Shown here in pieces: positions 24,795 to 33,242 of a stretch of DNA of 64,000 nt. Within the stretch, counting starts at the first letter, position 1. Every line of letters begins with the position of its first letter. Source of the stretch: Sutcliffiella horikoshii (GTDB lineage: Bacteria; Bacillota; Bacilli; Bacillales; Bacillaceae_I); the NCBI RefSeq assembly GCF_002157855.1, contig NZ_CP020880.1, positions 2,108,001 to 2,172,000 on the forward strand. Direction: 5' to 3'. The notes under the pieces were generated by a model. The model was not told the DNA's origin. It did no database searches and worked only from the letters and a program-made list of their open reading frames with translations. The position numbers and the translations under genes are program-made.

Positions 24795-24891
24795 TCTTTC
24801 ATCTCCTTTTAGATTTCATTAAATTATCCTATTCATTTTGGGTGGGAATGTACGTTGTATGGGTTGGTTTATTTTCGAAAGAAATAAAGAA

Positions 24892-24922
24892 GCCTATTTC
24901 CTCATTAAAGAAATAGGCTGTA
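24892..24922 (-). terminator. terminator of the dioxygenase gene
   Basis: AGCCTATTTC / GAAATAGGCT perfect hairpin followed by T-rich sequence on the minus strand, nine bases after the stop codon. Confidence 0.8.
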
Positions 24923-24930
24923 AAAAGTGG

Positions 24931-25911
24931 TTACTCTTTTTTAAAGTCTACTGTACTTCTTACAGTATCAATAGGTCTGACAAGCTTTTCAATTTGGTCG
25001 CGTTTTGGTTCAAGGAACGGAGGCAAAGAAAGTTTCTCTCCTAGTGTTTCATATGGCTCATCCCCCATAAAACCAGGACCATCCGTTGCAAACTCAAACA
25101 GGATCTGCGGGGCAACGCGTGCGTACAAGGATTCAAAGAAGTAACGGTCCACATGTCCTGATGTGTTAAAACCAAACCCTTTCAATCTTGCATCCCACTC
25201 ATCGATAACTGAGCGGTCCTCTACGCGGAACGCAGCATGATGCACGGTCCCGAATCCTTGTTGGGCTTGAGGAAGTGTATCATTATGTTCTACAACTAGG
25301 CGGGCCCCGTTGCCTCCTTCTCCTACCTCAAATAAATGTGTTTTTCCGTCTTGAGCAATTTCTTTAAATAGCAGAACTTTTTCCAGAACTTCTTTAAAGA
25401 AATCAAAATTTGCTACACGAATGTGGAGAGGTCCTAATCCTGTGATTGCATATTCCAGAGGGATCGGCCCCTTCTGCCATGGCGTGCCCGGTTCCACTCC
25501 TGTGTTATTTTCGTCAGAAACTAGTTGGTACTGTTGGTCATCAAAATCTACAAATGAAAGTGTCTTTGTCCCAAACTGATCCTTGATGCCGTCATGCTTT
25601 ACGTTTAAGCGGTCAAAACGATCTGCCCAATATGTTAATGCCTTGTCAGACGGCACTCGGAAGCCGGTCTGGAAAATTTCATTTGTTCCGTGACTGCCTT
25701 TTGGAATGCCTGGGAAATCAAAGAATGTCATATCTGTACCAGGACTCCCCGTATCATCCGCAAAAAACAGGTGATACGTTTGGATGTCGTCCTGATTAAC
25801 CGTTTTCTTAACAAGCCTCATACCGAGTACATATGTGAAAAATTCATAGTTCTTTTCCGCGCTGCTGGTTATCGCTGTTACGTGATGAATCCCTTTTAAT
25901 CCGTTTATCAT
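24931..25911 (-). CDS. ring-cleaving dioxygenase of the MhqA/MhqO family
   Basis: The 326-residue protein has two glyoxalase/extradiol-dioxygenase modules. Metal ligands are in GIHHVTAITSS (start), FGTVHHAAFRV (about 223) and the C-terminal ILFEFATDGPGF with Glu. It matches B. subtilis YkcA (MhqA) and YdfO (MhqO), which open hydroquinone- or catechol-type rings and protect against quinones. A near-perfect MhqR-type operator lies 34 bp upstream, overlapping the 3' end of the upstream NERD gene. GGGGAGATC precedes the ATG. Which of mhqA or mhqO is the true ortholog cannot be decided here. Confidence 0.88.
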   Translation of the reverse strand: MINGLKGIHHVTAITSSAEKNYEFFTYVLGMRLVKKTVNQDDIQTYHLFFADDTGSPGTDMTFFDFPGIPKGSHGTNEIFQTGFRVPSDKALTYWADRFDRLNVKHDGIKDQFGTKTLSFVDFDDQQYQLVSDENNTGVEPGTPWQKGPIPLEYAITGLGPLHIRVANFDFFKEVLEKVLLFKEIAQDGKTHLFEVGEGGNGARLVVEHNDTLPQAQQGFGTVHHAAFRVEDRSVIDEWDARLKGFGFNTSGHVDRYFFESLYARVAPQILFEFATDGPGFMGDEPYETLGEKLSLPPFLEPKRDQIEKLVRPIDTVRSTVDFKKE

Positions 25912-25944
25912 AAGGATCTCCCCTTTGGTTATATGTTCTTATTT

Positions 25945-25970
25945 TAATTATCTTGAATTCGAGATAATTA
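25945..25970. promoter_or_regulatory. MhqR-type operator for the dioxygenase gene
   Basis: The 26-bp palindrome at 25945-25970 has a single mismatched pair. Its core is ATCT-TGAATTCG-AGAT, which matches the known MhqR box ATCTCGAATTCGAGAT. It overlaps the last codons and stop of the upstream NERD gene. Repression relieved by quinones is the expected control. Confidence 0.75.
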
Positions 25971-26964
25971 TATCGTGGTTGGATGGAGATGTCAAATTAA
26001 TGAGTGGATACAGGATGTAATTTATAGATCTGGTGTTTCCAATCGTTTGAAGTTCCATGGAAGTTAGGATCCTTTTCATCACATTAGTGGATGGTATGCG
26101 TAAGTATTCTCTAGCCTCTTTATTGGAGATGGTCTCACTAAATAACAAACAATAATCTTTTAAAGCTGGGATATGCGCGTTTTTTGATTTATGATTACAC
26201 TTAAGACAATACCAATAAGAATGAGTCCTTTTCATCGGGAAAGCCAGGCAGGTTGAACATTGCGCACCTAGTAAAAGTTCTATTGGGTTTATGTTTAGCT
26301 GTTTTAAAGTGAGGGTGGCTTTACCTTTATGATGTTTAATAATGATGCGGGTTAGTTTTTGAATTTCTTTAGCGGAAAGAATCTGTTTATTGGAGATTGC
26401 TTGTTGTTGTTCCATTTTTGTCGGAAGAAAATGACCGTGAATGACCTTCTGGTTTGTGGATTTATCTCCAGGATCGACTTGAATCATGCATGACGGATTA
26501 GAGATAACTACGAAAGAAGTAAGTGGAATTGTGGGAAAGTTGAACTGTTCCAACCACTGCTTCAGGAGCCTCTCTTGATTACTGACCTGTATGATGGGAC
26601 ACTGATAATATTTCACATTGCCCATATAGGTCTGGGTCAGCTGATTAAATTTCCTGTCAAAATGAATGGTCCCACCCATATTCTTCACTTCCAATAGGGC
26701 TATGAAGTTATTGGTTAGGAGTAAGGTGTCGATATGAAAGTTTTGATTCTGGTATTGTATACTGACGGAATGGAGAATTTGGTAGTCTTGATCAGGAAGG
26801 ATGCTTAAGGGATAGTCAATCGCAGTTTCACCTTTATAGCCTTTTATTTGTTTGGCCATCAATTCTTTTACTCGCGGCATTGAAGGATGATTTTCTTCGA
26901 GGCGCCTCTCTATAGCCTGTAAAAATAATAGATTAACAGGAAAATCTCTATCTTTTACTATCAT
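25948..26964 (-). CDS. NERD-domain protein with zinc ribbon
   Basis: The 338-residue protein has a NERD (nuclease-related) domain near residues 40-160, with FHIDTLLLTNNFIALLEVKN carrying the D...ExK residues of the restriction-endonuclease-like fold. A Cys4 zinc ribbon sits near 235-265 (CSTC...CLKC), and a short C-terminal region follows. NERD proteins are thought to process DNA, but most lack a known role. CTCCTAA upstream (AGGAGG on the coding strand) supports the ATG. The gene is single. Its 3' end contains the operator of the downstream dioxygenase gene, and a block of GGGCGA repeats lies upstream. Confidence 0.8.
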   Translation of the reverse strand: MIVKDRDFPVNLLFLQAIERRLEENHPSMPRVKELMAKQIKGYKGETAIDYPLSILPDQDYQILHSVSIQYQNQNFHIDTLLLTNNFIALLEVKNMGGTIHFDRKFNQLTQTYMGNVKYYQCPIIQVSNQERLLKQWLEQFNFPTIPLTSFVVISNPSCMIQVDPGDKSTNQKVIHGHFLPTKMEQQQAISNKQILSAKEIQKLTRIIIKHHKGKATLTLKQLNINPIELLLGAQCSTCLAFPMKRTHSYWYCLKCNHKSKNAHIPALKDYCLLFSETISNKEAREYLRIPSTNVMKRILTSMELQTIGNTRSINYILYPLINLTSPSNHDIIISNSR

Positions 26965-27048
26965 TTGTAACCTCCTAAGCTAATTTGTTAGTAAATTATA
27001 CTACTTGCACTTGCGAATGTCTCTTGAAAATGAGCGGGTTTTTGAAAT

Positions 27049-27177
27049 CGGGCGATAATTTCAATTTACGGGCGATTTTCAGAAAATACGGGCGAAAATG
27101 CAGAGGAATCGGGCGATTTTTAAGATTTACGGGCGATAATACAACTTTACGGGCGAAAATCGCATACAATCGGGCGA
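27049..27177. repeat. seven GGGCGA repeats at 20-20-21 bp spacing
   Basis: CGGGCGA begins at 27049, 27069, 27089, 27110, 27130, 27150 and 27171. The spacing 20, 20, 21, 20, 20, 21 gives a 61-bp higher-order period, close to two helical turns per unit. Between cores the sequence is A/T-rich and variable. Open frames of about 69 codons on both strands cross the array but only translate the repeat, lack ribosome sites, and are not called as genes. It is in the 346-bp gap between the NERD gene and the RDD gene. Repeats of this style occur scattered in some Bacillus genomes; function unknown. Confidence 0.7.
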
Positions 27178-27234
27178 ATCCTAATAATAGGTAAAATCTG
27201 GACACTCGTCCCCCTCCTGCTGATTCGCCCTAAA

Positions 27235-27276
27235 AGTTAAAGCGTCAAACCGTTAAAGCGTCAAAGCGTCATTTCG
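27235..27276. repeat. short GTTAAAGCGTCAAA direct repeats
   Basis: GTTAAAGCGTCAAA occurs at 27236-27249 and 27252-27265, followed by a third AAAGCGTCA. The unit differs from the GGGCGA array 60 bp away. No function is evident. Confidence 0.5.
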
Positions 27277-27310
27277 CCGGTCGATCCAAAGGCAATCGGC
27301 CCGAGTCAAA

Positions 27311-28126
27311 CTACAACTCATACTCCCACTCGTCCTTCATCTGCAAATAAAGCACCAGTAACATATCCTCCAGCTCATCGTAATGTTTACTGGAAGCATC
27401 AAGACCGATTTTCGGAAACAAAATGTCTGCCATCTTACGGGTTAAAACGATGCGGTCATCCGTTGATAAAGAATCCAGGCGCTCAGCGTATGTCTTCAAA
27501 AGCTTCCACTCTTTAGCACCAAGGGATTTCAAAGCCCATTCTTCTACCAGACCACCTTCCGCTTTGAGACCTTTTTCTGCAATAAGTTTGTCTAGCTTGG
27601 AAAGTTTCTTTTTCTTCTTCCCTCTCCTTTCATGGACAACAATGGTACCTGCTACAAGGTCGCCTAATCGTTTATGTTTGGAATGGAAGAAAATCATCAA
27701 CATCCCAACTAGATAGTTCGCAGGTAACATATCAATGATTCGCAGAAAGTTGCGGATTAAGCTGGAAAGCAAGGTGATGCTGTGGCCATTTTCTTGAATG
27801 ACACGAATTCCAAGCATCTTCTTGCCAACTGTTCTACCTCCTGTAAAATATTCAAGCAAGAAGTAATAGCTCCAATTCAACAAAAACATCAATATGATGA
27901 CTCCAGCAAACATATAAGAGGGCATGTCTGTTTCAACATAATCAAATAAGCTTGCATTCAATCCGAAGATTAGCGCTATGACAACTAGAATATTAATAAT
28001 AACCAACAATAGCGTATCGAGAATAAAGGCTGCTGCACGGCTGCCTAAACCTGCAGCATGAAACTGCAACGATACATATTCGGGAGTCTTTATGTCCACT
28101 TGTTCTGTCTGCAAGATGATCCCCAC
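27311..28126 (-). CDS. RDD family membrane protein
   Basis: The 271-residue protein has the RDD signature: SLQFHAAGLGSRAAAFILDT with Arg and Asp in the first helix. Two further membrane segments follow, then TVGKKMLGIRVIQENGHS and RLGDLVAGTIVVHERR. A 90-residue charged cytoplasmic tail comes last. Some RDD proteins act as Na+(K+)/H+ antiporters; others accompany MoxR/DUF58 clusters without known role, as here. The first codon could be GTG at 28126 or, with better ribosome-site spacing to GGGG, TTG at 28114. It diverges from the SpoIIM-like gene. Confidence 0.82.
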   Translation of the reverse strand: MGIILQTEQVDIKTPEYVSLQFHAAGLGSRAAAFILDTLLLVIINILVVIALIFGLNASLFDYVETDMPSYMFAGVIILMFLLNWSYYFLLEYFTGGRTVGKKMLGIRVIQENGHSITLLSSLIRNFLRIIDMLPANYLVGMLMIFFHSKHKRLGDLVAGTIVVHERRGKKKKKLSKLDKLIAEKGLKAEGGLVEEWALKSLGAKEWKLLKTYAERLDSLSTDDRIVLTRKMADILFPKIGLDASSKHYDELEDMLLVLYLQMKDEWEYEL

Positions 28127-28222
28127 TTTCTATGGATAAATTTTACTTTAAGGTGTTTCTATTTATCTATAATATTACTATAATAAAGTAGATAGACGAA
28201 AATGAGACACGAGGTGAAGAAA

Positions 28223-29185
28223 ATGAAAGTCAAACAATTTATAAAGCAGCATCGTGATCAGTGGAAGGAGCTAGAAAAACTAGTATCCGATTTACATAAA
28301 CGAAAGAATATTACTGGGAAGAACCTCGAGCGGTTCCACAGTCTCTACCAAAAGGCCGCGCAGCACCTTTCTTATAGCCAGACTTATTTTCCAGATGAAG
28401 AAGTTACCTCCTACTTAAATGCTCTAGTTTCAAAATCTCATAATCTCTTATACAAAGATCAAATTACAAGTTGGAAGCAAGCGAGCGATTTTTTCGGTCA
28501 CAAGTTTATTGGACTCCTTTATGAACAATGGAAGTTTGTCGTGGTGGCTATGCTGCTCTTTACGATAGGCGGACTTGGAAGTTATTTTGCCGTCCTGTCT
28601 GATCCCCTTTATTTGTACTCCGTTCTTCCGGGGGACATGGCACAAAACTTTGATCCGGAAAAATTAGGTGAAAGTGACGGAATGGTGGATGCCCCTGTAA
28701 TGTCTGCGAGTATATTGACCAATAATATTCAGGTTGCCATACTTGCCTTCGCCGGCGGAATTACCTTTGGACTGTTGACTGTCTATGTATTGATTTACAA
28801 TGGAATTATTGTAGGAGCGATTGCTGCATTGTTTTGGCACTACGATATGACATATGAGTTCTGGGCTTATATTGTTCCACACGGGATGATTGAACTGACA
28901 GCGATTTTCATAGCCGGCGGCGCTGGATTATTAATGGGGTACAAGCTTTTTGTACCGGGTGAATATTCTAGGGGCTATCAGTTGAAGGTCAATGCCAAAC
29001 GATCTGTGCAATTATTACTTGGAACGATTCCGTTGTTTATTATAGCAGGGATAATTGAAGGATTCATCACCCCTGCCGATATATCGCTGGAAGCTAAGTA
29101 TCTGGTTGCCGGTTTGACCGTTATTGCCTTACTACTTTATGTTGCTTTAGGCAGTCTTAAACTTCGTAAAGTCCAGTTACAATAA
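28223..29185 (+). CDS. stage II sporulation protein M-like (DUF95) membrane protein
   Basis: From the ATG at 28223 (GAGGTG six bases upstream) the protein has 320 residues; an earlier ATG at 28202 lacks a ribosome site. A soluble N-terminal helical region of about 110 residues is followed by five or six membrane segments. The SpoIIM/DUF95 pattern is seen in NNIQVAILAFAGGITFGLLT and HGMIELTAIFIAGGAGLLMG. It is not the sporulation spoIIM gene by context but the variant that travels with RDD, DUF58 and MoxR genes. It converges with DUF58, and the two stop regions overlap by 9 bp. Confidence 0.8.
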   Translation: MKVKQFIKQHRDQWKELEKLVSDLHKRKNITGKNLERFHSLYQKAAQHLSYSQTYFPDEEVTSYLNALVSKSHNLLYKDQITSWKQASDFFGHKFIGLLYEQWKFVVVAMLLFTIGGLGSYFAVLSDPLYLYSVLPGDMAQNFDPEKLGESDGMVDAPVMSASILTNNIQVAILAFAGGITFGLLTVYVLIYNGIIVGAIAALFWHYDMTYEFWAYIVPHGMIELTAIFIAGGAGLLMGYKLFVPGEYSRGYQLKVNAKRSVQLLLGTIPLFIIAGIIEGFITPADISLEAKYLVAGLTVIALLLYVALGSLKLRKVQLQ

Positions 29186-30538
29186 TCCTCTGTTCATGGT
29201 ATCGATATAATGGGATACAGCGGTTGTTGCAAGCCGTTCCTCACGGGCCTCTATCATCAGGAGGCCTTGTTTTTCCCATTTTGCCTTTTCTCGTTTCTTT
29301 GTTAACAGTTGTTGCTGCGCGACCCCTTTGATCATCGTTTCTTCTAAGGAAGTAACGGGGTTTGCTGCTCTTTTCCGCAATATCTCGTCTTCTACCCCGA
29401 TCATGAAAAAGAGATGTCTTTGCCTTACTCGCTTAAGGTAGACTAGGGCGCTTTCCTCATGCAAAAATGTTTTAACATCACTGAATAAAAGGATAAGGCT
29501 TCGCTTCTTTTGTACAAGCTGTAAGTATTGAAATACTTCCGCGTAGTTTGATTCTGCAGCATCAACTTGAACGTTATAAATGGTTTTCAAGATTGTTTGT
29601 AAATGAGCCATTCCTTTTGCGGGCGGGATATATGCTTTTACACTTTTAGAAAAAGCAAGTACCGCAACATAATCCCCTTTTTGCAAAGCGGCTGCAGCAA
29701 CAGTCAATGCTGCTTCTAATGACCTCTCCAGACGGTTCCCCTTTTTAAGTTCTGCCCCCATCATTCTTCCACAATCAATGAGTATCGTAATGTATTTACC
29801 GTGCTCTGGTTCATACTCATTTGTCATGACTTCCTGTAATTTGGCCGTTTGACGCCAATTTATCTTTCTTGGATCATCCCCGACCACGTAAGAACGTATT
29901 TTAGAAAACTCCCCAACACCACTCTTCTGCTTTCGAATGGTAACTCCTTCATGAAGCAGAAATTTTTGGGCGTTCTCTAAGTACTGTTTCGTTTCCGTCA
30001 TATCAGGAATTACTTTTATCGTATCTTTCTCATCAAATGCCATTTGCTTTTGCCAGAGGCCTATACGACTTTGATATCGTAAATATAGCTTTAAGACCTG
30101 ATACTCACCTCTTACAGGTGCGGTAGTATAGTAGGTGAATTGCTTTCTAGAGTTTTTCTCCACTATTCCGGTAAAAGGGAAAGGTCGAGAAAAGGACTGT
30201 GGTATTCCATCTTTTATTTCCGCTTTCATGTCATGTTCTGTTGGGTTTTCCACGACAATATGGACAGGATATTCTAACCCCCGTTCCAAATCCCCGGGAA
30301 TACTTCTCGTCATTCTGAGTCTTTTTTTACTTGGGGTAAGTACAAGGTCCACCAAGCTGAAAAGAAAAAAGAACACATTTATCAGTAAGACAACCGGCCA
30401 AGAAATGGTTACAAAAAAGCTCAATACAATAAAACTCAAAGAAATGAAAGATAGTAATAGTACTAGTCTAGTAGTTGGTAAAATCCCTTTATCTCGGAAC
30501 AGGAATCGACCCCACAAGTTCTTCAATGATTTGTTCAA
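29177..30538 (-). CDS. DUF58 domain protein
   Basis: The 453-residue protein has two N-terminal membrane helices (about 22-62), an immunoglobulin-like region, and the DUF58 core YVVGDDPRKINWRQTAKLQE. A von Willebrand A-like fold with the metal motif ILIDCGRMMG comes next. The gene starts at TTG 30538 with GGAGGG eight bases upstream, inside the moxR-like gene, giving a 50-bp overlap and likely translational coupling. DUF58 proteins pair with MoxR ATPases and are thought to act in assembly or maturation of membrane or envelope complexes. Confidence 0.85.
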   Translation of the reverse strand: MNKSLKNLWGRFLFRDKGILPTTRLVLLLSFISLSFIVLSFFVTISWPVVLLINVFFFLFSLVDLVLTPSKKRLRMTRSIPGDLERGLEYPVHIVVENPTEHDMKAEIKDGIPQSFSRPFPFTGIVEKNSRKQFTYYTTAPVRGEYQVLKLYLRYQSRIGLWQKQMAFDEKDTIKVIPDMTETKQYLENAQKFLLHEGVTIRKQKSGVGEFSKIRSYVVGDDPRKINWRQTAKLQEVMTNEYEPEHGKYITILIDCGRMMGAELKKGNRLERSLEAALTVAAAALQKGDYVAVLAFSKSVKAYIPPAKGMAHLQTILKTIYNVQVDAAESNYAEVFQYLQLVQKKRSLILLFSDVKTFLHEESALVYLKRVRQRHLFFMIGVEDEILRKRAANPVTSLEETMIKGVAQQQLLTKKREKAKWEKQGLLMIEAREERLATTAVSHYIDTMNRGLL

Positions 30539-31418
30539 CAGTCGTTCCCTCCAATTCCATATGAGGAGATAATTGAATCCGGTGTCGAAGAGCAGGTTTG
30601 GTCACCATTTTAATATCATCAGGGGTTACATAATTACGGTTGCTCAAGTAAGCCCAGGCCTGTGCAGCTTTTCCAATAGAGATCCCAGCACGCGTGCTCG
30701 CCCCGAATCGGATGGAATCTGATTCGCGTGTTTTACGGACAATTTGCATCAGGTAATTCAGAATGCTTTCACTTAAGGTAACTTTTTGAATTTCTTCTCG
30801 AATGCTTAGGAATGTTTCCATGTCTAACACAGGCTCAACATCAGTGTGAGTAAATTTGTTTTCCATTACTTGTTTTAGCACTGCCGTTTCTTCTTCAAGG
30901 CTTGGAAAATCAATATGTAACTTGAAAAGAAAGCGATCTTGCTGTGCTTCTGGAAGCGGGTATGTTCCTTCGAATTCTATTGGGTTCTGAGTGGCAACAA
31001 CAAAAAATACATCCTCTAAAGGAAACGTTTCCCCATGAATGGTAACTTGTTTCTCTTCCATTGCCTCAAGGAGTGCCGCTTGTGTTTTTGCAGGGGTACG
31101 ATTTATTTCATCTGCAAGTAGAATGTTAGTGAAAATTGGTCCCTTTAAGGTTTCAAATGCGCCTTCTTTCATATTATAAATGGAACTTCCTGTTATATCA
31201 CTTGGCAGTAAATCAGGAGTAAACTGAATGCGATTGAATTTACCTCCTAATAGGCTGGCAAGAGTTCTTACCATTTGGGTTTTTCCCGTGCCGGGCACTC
31301 CCTCCAATAAAACGTGCCCGCCTGCTAGAACGGAAGAAAGTAAGAGTTTCAAATTCAAGTGTTGACCTAGTATTCTTTCCTCGTATTTTTCTAGAAGAGA
31401 TGTTAATTCTACTTTCAT
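30489..31418 (-). CDS. MoxR-family AAA+ ATPase
   Basis: The 309-residue protein has Walker A GVPGTGKT at 40-47, Walker B ILLADEINR near 107, the MoxR insert AQAALLEAMEEKQVTIHG, sensor 1 VVATQNPIEFEGTYPLPEAQ and an Arg finger region DRFLFKLHIDFP. MoxR ATPases act as chaperones that load cofactors or remodel complexes containing VWA proteins. It lies between DUF4350 (4-bp overlap) and DUF58 (50-bp overlap) in a tightly coupled operon of at least five genes starting near 34157. Confidence 0.92.
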   Translation of the reverse strand: MKVELTSLLEKYEERILGQHLNLKLLLSSVLAGGHVLLEGVPGTGKTQMVRTLASLLGGKFNRIQFTPDLLPSDITGSSIYNMKEGAFETLKGPIFTNILLADEINRTPAKTQAALLEAMEEKQVTIHGETFPLEDVFFVVATQNPIEFEGTYPLPEAQQDRFLFKLHIDFPSLEEETAVLKQVMENKFTHTDVEPVLDMETFLSIREEIQKVTLSESILNYLMQIVRKTRESDSIRFGASTRAGISIGKAAQAWAYLSNRNYVTPDDIKMVTKPALRHRIQLSPHMELEGTTVEQIIEELVGSIPVPR

Positions 31419-32554
31419 CCCTCTTCCACCTCTTTCCTTAAAGTATCAAGCTTATTTGACCATTCTAGATATTCTTGTTTAGTAATTTTCTCTTTACCTA
31501 ATACTTGTGTTAATTGATGAATAAATAAGTCTATTTTGCCGTTTTCCTTTGTTTTCCATCTTTTGTGCAGGTAGACTGCACAATCTTTCCAATCTCTGTT
31601 GTATGGAATGCCCCATCTTTCTTGCAGCAAGTGCTTAAGGTATTCCGCCTGTATAGTCAGAGAATCCCGATAGGCATTTCCTTTCAAGTGCCAAGCGGCT
31701 AAAGCTCGAAGACTTTCATCACTAAATCGGACTGTTTCCCGACGGGGCTGTATGATAGGACCAAATCTTTTTCCTTGTTTCCAAAGCAATAGGATCGCGA
31801 TTAATACTCCCTGGAAGAGTAACAATAAAAACCAGTCCTGGTAAACAGCCAAGAAAGAGGACCCGGTATCTCCGTGGTTGTATTCATCAAAAAGAATCGC
31901 TGTTTCATTGTTTAACCCATCTTGCTGTATTAAGCCAAGAACAAGTGGAAGGTGATCCTTTTTTAATATATCTTGATTTGTTAGCCAATTAGGCGCCAGT
32001 GCTACGATAAGTGTCCCATTTCCATACTTCCGCTGAACGGCTATATCCCCGAGCTGATCGGAAAGAAGTACTTCATCTTCCTCTCCCGGCTCTAACCTCA
32101 CAGGAGAATAAATGTCCCCTACAAGGTTGGTTTGACTGTAATCTTTAATGCTTTGCTCCGGAAACATGGATTCCACAAATGACGTTCGAATATCAAAAAA
32201 ACCTTTTGGATTATTTTTTAATAAAATGATGGTGTTGCCTTGTTCCATAAAGTCAATATATACTGACATCTCTTTTGAATCAGGAGTAAAATATGGTTCT
32301 ACCATCAACAATACTTGCCTACCTTGTAATTCAGGAAGTAAGGTAGGGGGCTGTTCCCACCTTCTAACCATTTCCAATTCGTTATCCAAGTAGGTATAGA
32401 AAGCTTTTAACCCGTTTGGTGAAGGAGACTTTGAATCGTAAGGTGAGAATTCCTGTGGCTTTTGCGATAGAACGAAGAAGGAGCAGATGGTAAAAAGAAC
32501 GACAAGAACTCCAAACAATATCCACCCTTTTTTCTTAGCAGTATTTACTTTCAA
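31415..32554 (-). CDS. DUF4350 domain protein
   Basis: The 379-residue protein has an N-terminal membrane helix (about 10-30), an extracytoplasmic DUF4350 domain and a second membrane helix near 243-262. The DUF4350 domain has YDSKSPSPNGLKAFYTYLDN and the conserved ILFDEYNHG near 220. A cytoplasmic C-terminal region with RFGPIIQPRRETVRFSDESL follows. This architecture is typical of the protein that accompanies MoxR/DUF58 systems; its fold resembles GATase-like or beta-sandwich domains. Function unknown. It overlaps the MoxR gene by 4 bp. Confidence 0.8.
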   Translation of the reverse strand: MKVNTAKKKGWILFGVLVVLFTICSFFVLSQKPQEFSPYDSKSPSPNGLKAFYTYLDNELEMVRRWEQPPTLLPELQGRQVLLMVEPYFTPDSKEMSVYIDFMEQGNTIILLKNNPKGFFDIRTSFVESMFPEQSIKDYSQTNLVGDIYSPVRLEPGEEDEVLLSDQLGDIAVQRKYGNGTLIVALAPNWLTNQDILKKDHLPLVLGLIQQDGLNNETAILFDEYNHGDTGSSFLAVYQDWFLLLLFQGVLIAILLLWKQGKRFGPIIQPRRETVRFSDESLRALAAWHLKGNAYRDSLTIQAEYLKHLLQERWGIPYNRDWKDCAVYLHKRWKTKENGKIDLFIHQLTQVLGKEKITKQEYLEWSNKLDTLRKEVEEG

Positions 32555-32572
32555 GTCCCACCCTCCTTCCTT

Positions 32573-33208
32573 CTATATTTCTTGCTGTGCATCATTTAAC
32601 CACTTTAGTGCAATATCTCTAAAGGATAGATAATCGTCTTTTTCTATTTTTTGCTTACCATATGTGGCACGATCGAACAATAAAGCAAAATCGAAGAAAA
32701 ACTGTGCCAGCTCTTTTTGTTCTCTTCTTAACTCATCATAATACTCCCAATTCGTTTTCCAAATTTTCGCTTCCAGCCATTGCCGTTCATGGAAGTTCAG
32801 AAGTAAGCCAAGAAAAAGATGCCTTGTAGCAAGAGAAAAATCTCCCACTTCTTCAAATTTTTTCGCCTCATTCACATGTTGCTGAAATGACCATTCTAAC
32901 TCCACACCAGATTGAAAAGGCTTGTTTTTCTTGTTCCGTCCAAAAGGGTTATTTTTTGCAAGGTATGTGATTACGAAAGCACCTAATATTACGATTACTA
33001 GGATGATGACAAGAATCATTATGTTACCAGCTGTTCCGCTTGTATTTTCCATGGATGGGAAGAGTCGGGAAAGTAAATCTGCCAGCCATGCTTTAAATTC
33101 ATCCCACCAAATTTGCAAGGTGTTTCTTGTATCAGCATAGTATACTTGATATTCTTGTTGGTCCAGGATTTCCTCTAGTTGTTCTCTTGCTTCTGGTTCT
33201 GTAAGCAC
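32573..33208 (-). CDS. DUF4129 domain protein
   Basis: The 211-residue protein has one membrane helix near 63-85 and a C-terminal DUF4129 domain (about 120-205) with ATRHLFLGLLLNFHERQWLE and FDFALLFDRATYGK. DUF4129 often occurs at the C-terminus of transglutaminase-like proteins such as B. subtilis YebA; here it is free-standing. It sits in the DUF58/MoxR/DUF4350 operon, 18 bp before DUF4350. Its role in the presumed membrane complex is unknown. Confidence 0.8.
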   Translation of the reverse strand: MLTEPEAREQLEEILDQQEYQVYYADTRNTLQIWWDEFKAWLADLLSRLFPSMENTSGTAGNIMILVIILVIVILGAFVITYLAKNNPFGRNKKNKPFQSGVELEWSFQQHVNEAKKFEEVGDFSLATRHLFLGLLLNFHERQWLEAKIWKTNWEYYDELRREQKELAQFFFDFALLFDRATYGKQKIEKDDYLSFRDIALKWLNDAQQEI

Positions 33209-33242
33209 GATTTATCACCTGCCCTTGTCTAAGGAATCGGGT

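Noticed and set aside
27049-27177. CRISPR array
   Set aside because: The shared core is only seven bases, spacers are about 13 bases and vary with the core, and there are no cas genes.
26985-27205. Open frames of about 69 codons on both strands through the GGGCGA repeats
   Set aside because: They only translate the repeat, have no ribosome site, and exist on both strands at once; the repeat explains them.
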